From: an uncultured Pseudomonadales bacterium
GTDB taxonomy: Bacteria; Pseudomonadota; Gammaproteobacteria; Pseudomonadales; Porticoccaceae
Direction: 5' to 3'
Assembly: GCA_943788895.1 (NCBI GenBank)
Contig: CALSRZ010000001.1
Span: 372,001 to 436,000 of the forward strand
Length of the DNA stretch: 64,000 nt
In this document: positions 18,269 to 30,361 of the stretch, one piece after another
Layout of the letters: the number at the start of each line of letters is the position of its first letter
Position numbering within the stretch: the stretch's first letter is position 1
Notes under the pieces: model-generated
Database searches by the model: none
What the model was told of the DNA's origin: nothing
What the model saw: the letters and a program-made list of their open reading frames with translations, nothing else
Made by a program: the position numbers and the translations under genes

Positions 18269-19393
18269 ATGACTAGAACAATTGCAAAAGACGCTAAACG
18301 TCTAGTGATAAAAATCGGCAGTGCACTGCTGACCAATAATGGCGCCGGTCTCGATCGCGCGGCCATAGACGGCTGGGTTGAACAAATTGACCAGCTATTA
18401 GCGCAGGGTAAAGAAATTGTTCTCGTCTCCTCCGGCTCAGTTGCCGAAGGCATAGTGCGCCTCGGCTGGAAAACCCGCCCCGAGACTATTCATGAACTGC
18501 AAGCCGCAGCCGCAGTTGGGCAGATGGGTCTGATTCAAACCTACGAGAGCAGCTTTAAACGCTTTGGTCGTTTAACTGCACAGATTCTCCTCGATCACGA
18601 TGATCTGGCCAACCGCCAGCGCTATCTCAATGCACGCAGCGCGCTGCAGGCATTAATTAACTTAAATGTTATCCCTATAGTGAATGAAAATGACACTGTA
18701 GTAACCGATGAAATACGCTTTGGTGACAACGACAGCCTGGCGGCACTGGTCGCTAACCTAATCGATGCCGATCTGCTGGTTATCCTCACCGACAAAGATG
18801 GCCTCTATACGGCCAATCCCGATCAGGATGCCAATGCCACATTGATCTCTGAAGCTATGGCCAACGATGCCAGTCTCGACGCACTTGCCGGTGACAGTAG
18901 CAGCGGCCTTGGTCGTGGTGGCATGGTTACCAAACTGCAGGCAGCAAGATTAGCTGAGCGCTCCGGCTGCAGCACAGTGATTGTCGGTGGACGCAATAAC
19001 AATATTCTCGGTGCAGTCGCCGCTGGCGACAATGTCGGTACCATGCTCAGCGCCAGTCAGCAGCCTCTTGCTGCCCGCAAACAGTGGTTGGCCGGCCATC
19101 TTCAGGTCAAGGGTCAGCTGCAGTTGGATGCCGGTGCCGTCAAGGTGTTGACCGGTCAGGGGCGCAGCCTACTAGCAGTGGGTGTCACTGAGGTCTCAGG
19201 GCAATTTACTCGCGGCGACCTGGTCAGCTGTGTTGACTCTCAGGGGCGCGAGATCGCCCGCGGTCTGGTTAACTACAGCTCCGATGAAGCAGTTCGTATC
19301 AAGGGTCAGGGCACAGAAGCCATCGCCGATATACTCGGTTATCTCGAAGATGATGAGCTGATTCACCGCGATAATATGGTTATCAATAGCTAG
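18269..19393 (+). CDS. proB: Glutamate 5-kinase ProB
   Basis: The 374-residue product has the amino-acid kinase domain ([48 protein letters not shown] and [14 protein letters not shown]) and a C-terminal PUA domain. It phosphorylates glutamate in the first step of proline synthesis and is usually feedback-inhibited by proline. The start lies 6 nt after obg, so the two are co-transcribed, as in Pseudomonas. No proA gene is near. Confidence 0.95.
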   Translation: MTRTIAKDAKRLVIKIGSALLTNNGAGLDRAAIDGWVEQIDQLLAQGKEIVLVSSGSVAEGIVRLGWKTRPETIHELQAAAAVGQMGLIQTYESSFKRFGRLTAQILLDHDDLANRQRYLNARSALQALINLNVIPIVNENDTVVTDEIRFGDNDSLAALVANLIDADLLVILTDKDGLYTANPDQDANATLISEAMANDASLDALAGDSSSGLGRGGMVTKLQAARLAERSGCSTVIVGGRNNNILGAVAAGDNVGTMLSASQQPLAARKQWLAGHLQVKGQLQLDAGAVKVLTGQGRSLLAVGVTEVSGQFTRGDLVSCVDSQGREIARGLVNYSSDEAVRIKGQGTEAIADILGYLEDDELIHRDNMVINS

Positions 19394-19562
19394 AACTTCC
19401 TAAAACCTCTAGAAGCTCCAATCAGTTGTTATTTCTATTTTGTGTCAGCGCCGGAATGTGTAGAATAAGCGGTTAGGAATCGCGGTCGACACTGGCCCGT
19501 AGCAATGCGTCCAAAACCATTAGTCCAATGGGCTGGACCAACTATAAATAGAAAGACTACCT

Positions 19563-22500
19563 ATGCGGCTTAAATCGATAAAACTGGCTGGATTCAAATC
19601 CTTCGTTGATCCGACAACAGTCAACTTCCCAAGTAACCTCGCAGCAGTCGTGGGCCCCAATGGCTGCGGCAAGTCGAATATTATCGACGCCGTGCGCTGG
19701 GTTATGGGTGAAAGCTCCGCGAAAAACCTGCGTGGCGAGTCCATGTCAGACGTTATCTTTAACGGCTCCGGTGGTCGCAAGCCAGTGGGTCAGGCATCTA
19801 TTGAGCTGATCTTTGATAACTCCGAAGGCAGGATTGTCGGCGAATACGCCTCCTATTCTGAAATTGGTATCAAGCGCAAAGTTACCCGAGACGGGCAGTC
19901 CAACTACTACCTGAACGGCAGCAAATGTCGGCGTCGCGATATTACCGATATCTTCCTCGGCACCGGCCTAGGACCGCGCAGCTATGCGATTATCGAGCAG
20001 GGCATGATCTCGCGGCTGATTGAAGCGCGTCCCGATGAACTGCGTATCTATATTGAAGAAGCCGCCGGCATCTCAAAATACAAAGAGCGCCGCCGCGAAA
20101 CTGAAAACCGCATGCGCCGCACCATGGAAAACCTCGAGCGTCTCACCGATATTCGCGATGAGCTCGGTCGCCAGCTCGGCCGCCTTGAGCGCCAGGCAAA
20201 ATCTGCAGAAAAATACTCCGAATACAAAAAAGAAGAGCGTCAATTCTCCTCTGAATTACTGGCCTTAAAGTGGCGCGGTTACGACCAGTCCGCCTCTGTG
20301 CAAAAACAGCTGATTGGCGAACTGGAAATTGACCAGGAAAAAGTTCTTACCCAGCGCAGCGCTTGCGATACTGCGATTGAAAAGCTGCGTACCCAGTCAA
20401 CCGATCTCGGTGATGCCTTTAATGAAGTGCAGGCGCGCTTCTACAAAGTGGGTGGTGATGTAGCGCGTATTGAGCAGGCAATCGAGCACGCCCAACAGCG
20501 CGCCTCGGAACTGCATAAAGACCTCGAGCAGACCGAGCGCAACTTTACCGAATCTGAACAGCATCTAAATACCGATATTGAAAAAGCTGCTGGCTGGCAA
20601 GCCGAGTTCGATGAACTGGCACCGGCATTGGAAAAAGCCCGTGAAGCCGAAGGGATTTCCACTCAGGCACTGCAGTCTGCCGAAGAGGCGATGAGCCAGT
20701 GGCAGCAGACCTGGGACGAGTTTAACCAGCAGTCAGCGGCACCGCGCCAACAGGCCGAAGTTCAGCAGTCGCGCATTCAGCATCTCGAGCAATTGCTGCG
20801 CCGACTCAGTGAGCGTCACGAAAACCTGTCCACTGAAGCGAGTAGTTTTCAGGCCAGCCCGGCCGAAGAAGAGATGGCCGCCATTCAGGATCAGCTCAAT
20901 GATGCAGAAGTAGCGCGCAAATCTATCGAGGCACAGCGTCAGGAAAACAGCCAAGAAATTGAAGCGGCGCGCAGCAGTGAAAAAGAGCTTAGCGCAGCAC
21001 TGGATCAGGCACGCAGCCGTCAGCAGACCCTTGAAGGCCGCAGGGCCTCTCTGGAAGCACTGCAACAGGCAGCCATGGGTGATGATGCTGAGAAACAGTG
21101 GCTCGAGTCCAAAGGTCTTGGCGCCAACGCCCGCCTTGCCGACTCGGTCAAACCAGATGAAGGCTGGGAAGTTGCTGCAGAAACTGTCTTGGGCAGCTAT
21201 CTGCAAGCTGTTGCCGTCGATGATATCGCGGCCAATATTGGTCTACTTGATGACTTCAAAAAAGGCGAGCTTCTATTAGTTGGTAAAGCTGGTAGCGAAG
21301 CTCAGGCTGCTGGTAATAAAGCGCAACTGCTTAGCGAGTTGGTCTCTGGCGATGCAGCCCGTGGCTTGATCAATAATATTTATGCTGCAGAGAGCCTCTC
21401 TGACGCACTGGCCCTTCAGCCATCCCTGTCAGCTATTGAGTCAGTAGTTACCCGCGATGGTATCTGGTTAGGTAGTAACTGGTTGCGCGTTGCACGTGAC
21501 AAAGATGCCACCGCCGGTGTCCTTAAGCGCAAGCAGGAACTGGCCACTATTGGCGATCAGAAGCAAGAAGTTGAAACTCAGGTTGCCGAGCTGGAAACCC
21601 AGCGCCAAAGCAATGAAAACCAACTGCAGGCACTTGAAACCCGTCGGCAGGAAATCGCCGCCAGTGTTGCACAGCAACAGAGCAGCTACGCTGATCTGCG
21701 CTCCAAGCTAAGTGGTTTTCAGGTCCAGATTGAACAGCTTAAAGCGCGTAAAGAACGCGCCGAGAAAGATCTTACTGACGTTCAGCAGCAGCAGAGCAGC
21801 GAACAGGAAAATCTTGCCACCGCCCGCCAGGTACTCCAGCAGGCGATTGAAAAGATGGATGCCGATACCCAGCAGCGCGAAGAGTTAGTCGCCCAGCGCG
21901 ATCAACTGCGTCAACAGCTGGACAGCAGCAGTCAAACCGCTCGCCAGGATCGCGATAAGCGCCATGATCTTGCCGTTCGCGAAGGCTCGTTGACCACCCA
22001 GTTAACCTCTATTCTTGAAGGTATCGAGCGCCTTAAAGTCCAGGTAGCCAGACTTCAGGAACGTCGTGCACAGCTGCGCGAAGCCTTTAATATCAAAGAT
22101 GACCCCACCGACAAGTACAAAGTTGAGCTGGAAGAAAAGCTCGAGTTGCGACTGGCAATAGATACCGAGCTCGGTGAAGCCAGAACCGCACTTGAGTCAG
22201 TGGATCATCAGATGCGCGAGCAGGAAAAACTCCGCGGCGAACTGGAAAATCAGCTTCAGGTGGTGCGCGGCAAGTTGGAAAAGCAGCGTATTTCCGCCCA
22301 AGAGATCAGCACCCTCAGTCGCACTATCGAAGAGCAGATTGCTGAAAAGCAGGGCGACCTTGAAACTCTGCTGGAAAACCTTGCCGAAGATGCCGAGATG
22401 GTCGACTGGGAAGAGCAGCTGCAGTTGATCGCCAATCGCATCCAGCGACTCGGGCCGATTAACCTCGCCGCTATCGACGAATACAAAATTGAATCTGAGC

Positions 22501-23063
22501 GCAAAGACTATCTGGACGCACAGAATGCAGAGCTTGAAGAAGCACTGAACACCTTGAAGACCGCCATCCAAAAGATTGATCGCGAGACGCGTACGCGCTT
22601 TAAAGAAACCTTTGAGCTGGTTAACAAGCATATTCAGGAACTGTTCCCGAAACTCTTTGGCGGTGGCCACGCCTATCTGGAAATGACCGGCGACGATCTG
22701 CTTGATACTGGTGTCACCCTGATGGCCAGACCACCGGGCAAAAAGAACGCCTCTATCCAGTTGCTCTCCGGTGGTGAAAAAGCCCTGACAGCGATCGCCA
22801 TGGTATTTGCTATATTTAGGCTAAACCCAGCACCATTCTGTATGCTCGACGAGGTCGATGCGCCACTGGATGATGCCAATGTGGGTCGCTACGCCAATAT
22901 GGTTAAAGAGATGTCTGAGCATGTGCAGTTTATCTTTATTACCCACAATAAGATCTCTATGGAAGTCGCCAATCAGTTGATGGGTGTGACCATGCACGAG
23001 CCGGGCGTATCGCGACTGGTAACTGTCGATGTCAATCAGGCCGCAGAGCTGGCGGATGCCTAA
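19563..23063 (+). CDS. smc: Chromosome segregation ATPase Smc
   Basis: The 1166-residue protein has the SMC layout: an N-terminal head with Walker A GPNGCGKS (residues 31-38), a first long coiled coil, a hinge at about residues 510-655, a second coiled coil, and a C-terminal head with signature LLSGGEKAL (from residue 1067) and Walker B MLDEVDAPLDD (Asp1096, Glu1097). It forms the condensin-like complex with ScpA and ScpB, whose genes lie at 44.4-46.0 kb in this window. A 169-bp gap precedes it with a TAGAAT hexamer at 19461-19466, but without a good -35. zipA and ligA follow, the same order as in Pseudomonas. Confidence 0.96.
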   Translation: MRLKSIKLAGFKSFVDPTTVNFPSNLAAVVGPNGCGKSNIIDAVRWVMGESSAKNLRGESMSDVIFNGSGGRKPVGQASIELIFDNSEGRIVGEYASYSEIGIKRKVTRDGQSNYYLNGSKCRRRDITDIFLGTGLGPRSYAIIEQGMISRLIEARPDELRIYIEEAAGISKYKERRRETENRMRRTMENLERLTDIRDELGRQLGRLERQAKSAEKYSEYKKEERQFSSELLALKWRGYDQSASVQKQLIGELEIDQEKVLTQRSACDTAIEKLRTQSTDLGDAFNEVQARFYKVGGDVARIEQAIEHAQQRASELHKDLEQTERNFTESEQHLNTDIEKAAGWQAEFDELAPALEKAREAEGISTQALQSAEEAMSQWQQTWDEFNQQSAAPRQQAEVQQSRIQHLEQLLRRLSERHENLSTEASSFQASPAEEEMAAIQDQLNDAEVARKSIEAQRQENSQEIEAARSSEKELSAALDQARSRQQTLEGRRASLEALQQAAMGDDAEKQWLESKGLGANARLADSVKPDEGWEVAAETVLGSYLQAVAVDDIAANIGLLDDFKKGELLLVGKAGSEAQAAGNKAQLLSELVSGDAARGLINNIYAAESLSDALALQPSLSAIESVVTRDGIWLGSNWLRVARDKDATAGVLKRKQELATIGDQKQEVETQVAELETQRQSNENQLQALETRRQEIAASVAQQQSSYADLRSKLSGFQVQIEQLKARKERAEKDLTDVQQQQSSEQENLATARQVLQQAIEKMDADTQQREELVAQRDQLRQQLDSSSQTARQDRDKRHDLAVREGSLTTQLTSILEGIERLKVQVARLQERRAQLREAFNIKDDPTDKYKVELEEKLELRLAIDTELGEARTALESVDHQMREQEKLRGELENQLQVVRGKLEKQRISAQEISTLSRTIEEQIAEKQGDLETLLENLAEDAEMVDWEEQLQLIANRIQRLGPINLAAIDEYKIESERKDYLDAQNAELEEALNTLKTAIQKIDRETRTRFKETFELVNKHIQELFPKLFGGGHAYLEMTGDDLLDTGVTLMARPPGKKNASIQLLSGGEKALTAIAMVFAIFRLNPAPFCMLDEVDAPLDDANVGRYANMVKEMSEHVQFIFITHNKISMEVANQLMGVTMHEPGVSRLVTVDVNQAAELADA

Positions 23064-23180
23064 TAAGAATTTAGTATCAATATTAAAAAAGTAGTTGCAG
23101 GGAAGAAAAGATAAGGTGAGTTTGGCAGTAGCCAGTCTCGATAATAATAAAAGTGATAGATAGCTGAGTATTTAGCCTTT

Positions 23181-24005
23181 ATGGATTTAATTGGCCCAAG
23201 AGAAGTTTTAATCGCTGTAGGCTCGCTGGTTTTTCTGGCAGTCATACTGGATGGTGCGCGGCGTATTAAACATCATCGATATGACAATCTGCATATGTCC
23301 TCACGCGAGCTGCAGAAATCTTCAAAAGCCGATGGCGAAGAGGACGATGATGATCTTTTTAATGCCAGCCAATTCCCCTCCGGTGGTGGCCGAGTGGTCG
23401 GTATCAGAGATGAAGAGGATATTCAGCAGGTCGAAGAAAACCTGCGTCGCGCCCTCGATAATAAACCGGACTTTGGTCTTAACCAGCCACGTCAGGAACA
23501 GTTTGATTTAAACGACACTCCCGAATCTACAGAAACCCCGGAAAAGCAGCCCGAGCGCCCCAATAACCAGACCATGCAGCAGCAGATACTGGTGATGCAT
23601 CTAATGGCCCCCAAAGGCGAGAAGCTCAGCGGTCGTGATCTTCAGGAAGCTGCCTTAAAAGTCGGCTTTCGCTACGGCGAGTTAAAAATATTCCAACGTC
23701 ATCTCGATGAAGATGGCTCTGGCGAAGTGCTGTTCAGCATGGCCAATCTGGTCAACCCTGGCACCTTTGATCTAAATACCATCGACGAAATGACCACGCC
23801 TGGTGTGACATTGTTTATGGCACTGGATGATCTCGAAGACCCGGTTGCCGCTTTCAACCTGATGGTTGAATCAGTGGATACACTGGTTGAGGCCCTGGAC
23901 TTAAGTGTTCTCGACGAAACCCGCAGCTCCATGACTCGTCAGACAATTGATCATTACCGACAGCGCGCTAAGGATATCTCTATTCGACGCGCTCAGGACC
24001 ACTGA
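23181..24005 (+). CDS. zipA: Cell division protein ZipA
   Basis: The 274-residue product has an N-terminal membrane anchor (residues 7-25, VLIAVGSLVFLAVIL), then a basic segment, an acidic and Pro/Gln-rich linker, and a C-terminal ZipA domain (VMHLMAPKGEKLSGRDL, GFRYGELKIFQRHLDEDG, FSMANLVNPGTFDL). ZipA ties FtsZ to the inner membrane at the division site. Its linker is shorter than in E. coli. It lies between smc and ligA. Confidence 0.92.
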   Translation: MDLIGPREVLIAVGSLVFLAVILDGARRIKHHRYDNLHMSSRELQKSSKADGEEDDDDLFNASQFPSGGGRVVGIRDEEDIQQVEENLRRALDNKPDFGLNQPRQEQFDLNDTPESTETPEKQPERPNNQTMQQQILVMHLMAPKGEKLSGRDLQEAALKVGFRYGELKIFQRHLDEDGSGEVLFSMANLVNPGTFDLNTIDEMTTPGVTLFMALDDLEDPVAAFNLMVESVDTLVEALDLSVLDETRSSMTRQTIDHYRQRAKDISIRRAQDH

Positions 24006-24024
24006 CTTAAAAGGTCTTTTCTAA

Positions 24025-26055
<2,031 letters not shown>

Positions 26056-26107
26056 AATAGGCTCAAATAAGCTTATTAAAGGATTTTAGACTGACAGGGA
26101 GAAGACA

Positions 26108-26533
26108 ATGAATACTGATGTTCGCAGTGAATCCGTAGTCTACGGCTGCATTAAAAATATTGCCGCCGAAGAGGTCGCCTACCACCGGCGCCACAACCGC
26201 GATGCCATGGAGAAGCTGCCCTCCGCAGAGTCCTGGAGCCTGGTCAACCGGGAAATGTTCTCAGTGCCGGAACAGCAGGTAACCGATGCCAGCCTGATGA
26301 CCGAAGTGATGCACTTTGGCGCTTCCTATCAGGGTGTAGAGCACGAGTGGAACTATTGGCTTGAACAGTTTGAGTCACTGCTGCGTAAAATGTACTGGGT
26401 CAGCGCGACTGTGCATCTGGAGACAGAGATGTCCGGACTGCACTCCTTCGTTTTTGCCACCGATGGTGCCGCCCACGAACCCGACCAGTCGGATATACAG
26501 ATCCGCTGTGAATGGGTAAAAGACGCTGGCTAA
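26108..26533 (+). CDS. Uncharacterised 141-residue protein downstream of ligA
   Basis: I do not recognise a named family. The product is soluble, without a signal peptide or membrane segment. It is rich in Glu, His and Trp (for example WNYWLEQFESLLRKMYW) and ends in a mixed alpha/beta-like stretch (TVHLETEMSGLHSFVFATDG). A GGGAG site precedes the ATG, and coding looks normal. It stands between ligA and a short membrane protein in the same direction. A conserved hypothetical gene is also found after ligA in pseudomonads; whether this is its orthologue needs alignment. Confidence 0.7.
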   Translation: MNTDVRSESVVYGCIKNIAAEEVAYHRRHNRDAMEKLPSAESWSLVNREMFSVPEQQVTDASLMTEVMHFGASYQGVEHEWNYWLEQFESLLRKMYWVSATVHLETEMSGLHSFVFATDGAAHEPDQSDIQIRCEWVKDAG

Positions 26534-26569
26534 TAGCCTATATGAATAAGTTAATAGAGGAATCACCCG

Positions 26570-26794
26570 TTGAAAAAGGCCGCTACAAAAAAAGCCATCA
26601 GGCAGCGCTCTGCATGGCTCGCTTCCATGTTCGGCTGTGCCGCCTTTTTGCTGATGGCGGTCAAACTCTATAATGTCTCGGTCAGCTCACTGCTGAGCAA
26701 CCTGCTGACCGCACTGCTGGTTCTGGGAATTATTATTGCCGCTGCCGCCAGTCTGGTCTGGCTGAAATCTGTTATACGTAAGTGGCGCAAATAG
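26570..26794 (+). CDS. Small two-helix membrane protein
   Basis: The 74-residue product has a basic N-terminus (KKAATKKAIRQR), two hydrophobic helices (about residues 17-31 and 41-65) and a basic C-terminus (KSVIRKWRK), so both ends should face the cytoplasm. Translation appears to start at TTG 26570 with AGAGGA about eight bases upstream; the first ATG would remove most of the first helix. The stop codon directly abuts the GTG of the following MFS gene, which suggests coupling. Function unknown. Confidence 0.6.
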   Translation: MKKAATKKAIRQRSAWLASMFGCAAFLLMAVKLYNVSVSSLLSNLLTALLVLGIIIAAAASLVWLKSVIRKWRK

Positions 26795-28027
26795 GTGGCA
26801 GCACAGGAATTTCATTTTCGCCACTTTCTGGCAACCATTGGCACTAGCAATCTGGCCATGGGCCTGCACACGGTTCTCTATCCCTGGCTGGTAGTCGGCG
26901 TGCTCGAGCTGTCACCCAGCCAACTGGGTCTCGCCCAGCTCGCAGTACTGTTACCCAATCTACTGTTTATTTTGCCCGGCGGGGTTATCTCAGATCGCCG
27001 TCATCGCGGCTCCTGGCTGTCGCTACTCTACCTTCTCTACAGTCTGCCTATTGCCATTCTGATTGGTGCCGCCCTATCTGGCGAGCTGACCTTTTCGCTA
27101 TTGCTGATGTTTGGCATGGTCTTTGGAAGCATCTCGGCATTTGTCCAGCCGGCTCGGGAAAGCCTGCTTGGCTATGCCTCCCAAGACCTTATGCATCAGG
27201 CCGTAGCCAAGGTAGTAATGGTGCAGTTTATCGCTCAGGGCATTGGTTTTGTTATCGCAGGCCAGCTGGATACTATAGGTCTGACCACATTGCTTATTGT
27301 GCAGATGCTAATGTTTGCTCTCAGTTCAATACTGATTAAGCGCAGCCATCCACAACGAGTGATAGAAACGGATATTGCCGACCCTCAAGCCGAGACAGAA
27401 GAGCCAAAGCGCGAAACATTACAGGAACTGCGCGCCGGCTTTGCCCTGTTTCTAACCGACAAATCGCTGCTGCATTTACTGCTGCTGGTCACCGCCACAG
27501 GCTTTCTCGCCTTCGGTGTCTATCTGGTAGGTATGCCACTTTTGGCCAGAGAGGCCTATCAGGGTGGTGCGGGGCTCTATGCGATATTACAGGTAACCTT
27601 CACCATGGGTATTGTGCTGGCAAACTTAGTGGTCAGTCGCCAGAAACATGCCTTTAAGCGACCGGGTCGCCTAATGATAATCAGCTTTCTCGGCCGCGGA
27701 GGACTGCTCGCGGCGGTCGCCCTGATGCCCAACTTCTGGATACTCTTTCCGGTGATTTTTGCCTGGGGTGCCTTTTCGGGAATGTCGATGACCTTGGGGC
27801 GCACCATTCTCCACAATCAGGTTCCCCACTCCCATCGCTCGCGAGCGGCATCGGTCTATCAGCTCTGTCTGTTTGCTGGAGCGCCTCTGGGTGCCTGGGC
27901 CTGTGGTGTAGCCATAGAACAAGTGGGATTAGCGCAGACCTTTACGGTTATTGCCGGGCTGACACTGGTCGTCTCAGTGATTGCGACAATGTCGCCACTA
28001 TGGGCTTTAAAGGCGACTAATAATTAG
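26795..28027 (+). CDS. Major facilitator superfamily transporter (MFS_3/EntS-like)
   Basis: The 410-residue product has about twelve membrane helices. The loop between helices 2 and 3 carries PGGVISDRRHRGSW, a variant of the MFS motif GxLaDrxgrr, and the central cytoplasmic loop is charged (DPQAETEEPKRE). The start is GTG 26795, immediately after the TAG of the upstream small membrane protein, with no good ribosome site of its own. The family includes exporters of siderophores, drugs and other small molecules; no substrate can be named. It converges on the RNA methyltransferase gene, with 5 nt between stops. Confidence 0.8.
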   Translation: MAAQEFHFRHFLATIGTSNLAMGLHTVLYPWLVVGVLELSPSQLGLAQLAVLLPNLLFILPGGVISDRRHRGSWLSLLYLLYSLPIAILIGAALSGELTFSLLLMFGMVFGSISAFVQPARESLLGYASQDLMHQAVAKVVMVQFIAQGIGFVIAGQLDTIGLTTLLIVQMLMFALSSILIKRSHPQRVIETDIADPQAETEEPKRETLQELRAGFALFLTDKSLLHLLLLVTATGFLAFGVYLVGMPLLAREAYQGGAGLYAILQVTFTMGIVLANLVVSRQKHAFKRPGRLMIISFLGRGGLLAAVALMPNFWILFPVIFAWGAFSGMSMTLGRTILHNQVPHSHRSRAASVYQLCLFAGAPLGAWACGVAIEQVGLAQTFTVIAGLTLVVSVIATMSPLWALKATNN

Positions 28028-28028
28028 A

Positions 28029-28062
28029 GCGGCTAAAGGCTTTTAAAAGCAATTAAAGCCGC
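28029..28062. terminator. Possible two-way terminator between convergent genes
   Basis: GCGGCT (28029-28034) pairs with AGCCGC (28057-28062), and inside lies the perfect palindrome GCTTTTAAAAGC (28039-28050). It overlaps the 3' end of the minus-strand methyltransferase gene. The role is inferred from position only. Confidence 0.3.
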
Positions 28063-28812
28063 AGTGATCGCCACATTTAGCGACTCCACACCATTGGCCA
28101 TAGGAATCCCCACCCGGTGATCACTAAGCGCAGCAATCTCTTTGCTAACTCCCTCAGTCTCATTACCTAAGACATAGATAATCGGTGCCCTCGGCTTAAA
28201 CTCCCCAAGAGGGGTCGCCTGATGGGAGGAGAGGGTGCAGATTTCAAAGCCTTTCTGTTTAAACTCTTTTAGTGTGCGAGCGAGAGAATCGCAGCGCAGA
28301 ATATTACCCTTAAACACTGTACCGGCACTGGCCTTGATCACCAGTGGGCCAATATCCGCGCAGCCTTTACTCGGCAGCAGCAAACCATGGGCGGGGCTGG
28401 CGGTAACACTGCGGATAATCATCCCCAGATTCTGCGGATTGGTAATGCCATCCAGCGCAATCAAGGGCCGCTGTGATGCCTCGGGCAGCTGTTCTAGAGC
28501 CTGCTCATAGGGCTCATAGCCCTGACAGTGAATATCGCAGGCAACGCCCTGATCCTGTTTGCTATTGCGTGAAATACGCGCCAGCTGCTCACGGCTGTGA
28601 TAACAGATTTCAATATTGCGCTGGCTTGCCAGAGTTTTAATCTGCTCGACTATACCGCCGCCACGATTCGACTCGGCAAGATGTAGGCGAAAAATTTGTA
28701 GACTGCTATCAGAGAGTATTTCCAGTACCGGCTTGCGTCCATAGACGGTGATTAGACGATTGAAAAATGATTTCTTGGCCAAGTATTCCTGGCTGTCAGT
28801 TGTGTTGGTCAT
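28033..28812 (-). CDS. TrmH/SpoU-family RNA 2'-O-methyltransferase
   Basis: The 259-residue protein has an N-terminal substrate-binding part (YGRKPVLEIL) and the three SPOUT motifs: DGITNPQNLGMIIRSVTA (motif 1), VLGNETEGVS (motif 2) and IPMANGVESLNVAITAALIAF (motif 3). These form the knotted S-adenosylmethionine site. The family methylates ribose 2'-OH in rRNA or tRNA; the layout is RlmB-like, but the target cannot be read from the sequence. It is the last of six minus-strand genes starting at 32.2 kb, 55 nt after pdxJ. Confidence 0.85.
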   Translation of the reverse strand: MTNTTDSQEYLAKKSFFNRLITVYGRKPVLEILSDSSLQIFRLHLAESNRGGGIVEQIKTLASQRNIEICYHSREQLARISRNSKQDQGVACDIHCQGYEPYEQALEQLPEASQRPLIALDGITNPQNLGMIIRSVTASPAHGLLLPSKGCADIGPLVIKASAGTVFKGNILRCDSLARTLKEFKQKGFEICTLSSHQATPLGEFKPRAPIIYVLGNETEGVSKEIAALSDHRVGIPMANGVESLNVAITAALIAFKSL

Positions 28813-28867
28813 TTTTCATCCGCTGCTTATGTGGTTTGGGTTGGCAATTGCGCCAGGGGTTGTGACG

Positions 28868-29623
28868 TTACTCGCTGAGCAGTGCCTTATAAGCTTGCAC
28901 AGCCTTTGGCATGCCCATCGCCAGCGAATCGACGGTAAAGGCATGACCAATAGAAACTTCCAGCAGACTGGGAATGCTGGCAAATTTGGCCAGGTTATCC
29001 AGATTGAGATCATGGCCCGCATTGACACCCATTCCCAGTTGGGTCGCCAGTTCAGCGGCGGCAAAATGGTCCTGAAAAATCGACGCCAAGTTATCACTGC
29101 TCCAGGCCGCAGCATAGGGGCCAGTATAGAGCTCAATACGATCCGCACCGACCTGTTTGGCCAGCTTAATCTGCTCGAGATCGGGGTCCATAAACAGGCT
29201 AACGCGCATTCCCAGACTGTGGAGATGCTCAATAATCGGCTTTAACTGCTCCCCTGAACTGTGCAGATCAAAACCGTGGTCAGAGGTCAGCTGATCATCG
29301 CCATCTGGCACCAGGGTGCACTGGTCGGGATTGGTCTCTTCCACTAACTCAATAAAACCCGGATAGCTGCCCACTGCCGGTGCAAAGGGATTACCTTCAA
29401 TATTAAACTCAACAGATTCCAGGGGTTTAACCAGTGCGGCCAACCGACGCACATCATCCGGGCGAATATGCCGTTGATCGGGACGCGGATGCACAGTAAT
29501 ACCATCGGCACCGTTGGCAATACAGACCTTGGCATGCTCGACAACATCCGGATAATTACCCTCACGAGAATTGCGGATCAGGGCGACCTTATTGAGATTA
29601 ATACTGAGTGCAGTCATAGTCAT
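28868..29623 (-). CDS. pdxJ: Pyridoxine 5'-phosphate synthase PdxJ
   Basis: The 251-residue TIM-barrel protein begins with LSINLNKVALIRNSR and has GADGITVHPRPDQRHI, EFNIEGNP, CTLVPD and ELYTGPYA, all PdxJ signatures with the active-site His and Glu. It joins 3-amino-1-hydroxyacetone phosphate and deoxyxylulose phosphate in vitamin B6 synthesis. The start codon shares one base with the stop of the cyclophilin gene (TAATG), so the two are coupled; an ATG two codons later is possible. In enterobacteria pdxJ follows recO; here that context is absent. Confidence 0.94.
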   Translation of the reverse strand: MTMTALSINLNKVALIRNSREGNYPDVVEHAKVCIANGADGITVHPRPDQRHIRPDDVRRLAALVKPLESVEFNIEGNPFAPAVGSYPGFIELVEETNPDQCTLVPDGDDQLTSDHGFDLHSSGEQLKPIIEHLHSLGMRVSLFMDPDLEQIKLAKQVGADRIELYTGPYAAAWSSDNLASIFQDHFAAAELATQLGMGVNAGHDLNLDNLAKFASIPSLLEVSIGHAFTVDSLAMGMPKAVQAYKALLSE

Positions 29624-30318
29624 TATCTATTTAGAGGAACCGGCATTTCATAGGCCGGTTCAATAGTTTTTGGTTTAGGCTCTGGCAGTGCGCTCCATGC
29701 TTTTGGATTTAGCAGGCGCGCTTTAAGAATACGTATCGGCACTACCGGAACATCCTGATACATTCCCATCGAACGCACCTCGACAGCAGCTATAGCATCG
29801 ACAACGTCAATGCCTGAAATAACTCCGCCGAAAACCGTATAGCCCGGTCTTGTAGCCGTGGCGTCGAGGCGTCTATTGGTTTTATGGTTGATAAAAAACT
29901 GCGCCTTGGCGCTATTAGGATCAGCAATACGCGCCATAGCAATGCTGCCACGGGTATTGCTCAAACCATTATGGGATTCATTAACAATTGGAGCACGGCC
30001 GGGTTCGCGGAAACTCATATCAAAAGTATGGCCGCCGGACTGGATCATAAAACCCTTGATCACGCGGTGAAAGATCAGGCCATCGTAATGGTAATTGTTG
30101 GTGTTTTTTATAAAGTTATCGACGCTGATCGGTGCTTTATCAGCGTACAGCTCAAGAATGATATCGCCCATCTCTGTGGACAGCTTCACCCTTGGATTTT
30201 CAGAATTTTTGCCTTCAGGAACAGCCTGTTCCGTTTTAACTTCCCCGGCAAATACCTGAGAGCTGAGCAGCAACGAACCGGCTATTAATACAAAGAGTAA
30301 AACAACAGATTTTTTCAT
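29623..30318 (-). CDS. Periplasmic cyclophilin-type peptidyl-prolyl isomerase
   Basis: The 231-residue product has a Sec signal peptide cut after VFA and a cyclophilin domain (VKLSTEMGDIILELYADKAPISVDNF, FHRVIKGFMIQSGG, AMARIADPNSAKAQFFIN, YTVFGGVISGIDVVD). The catalytic Arg lies in FHRVI and the Phe/Gln pocket is intact. It is close to PpiA. It should catalyse proline isomerisation of exported proteins in the periplasm. A short C-terminal extension is Pro/Lys-rich. The stop overlaps the pdxJ start by one base. Confidence 0.9.
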   Translation of the reverse strand: MKKSVVLLFVLIAGSLLLSSQVFAGEVKTEQAVPEGKNSENPRVKLSTEMGDIILELYADKAPISVDNFIKNTNNYHYDGLIFHRVIKGFMIQSGGHTFDMSFREPGRAPIVNESHNGLSNTRGSIAMARIADPNSAKAQFFINHKTNRRLDATATRPGYTVFGGVISGIDVVDAIAAVEVRSMGMYQDVPVVPIRILKARLLNPKAWSALPEPKPKTIEPAYEMPVPLNR

Positions 30319-30361
30319 TACCGCTCCATTAATTATTCTTTTAAGACTCTACTGCCGCCCT

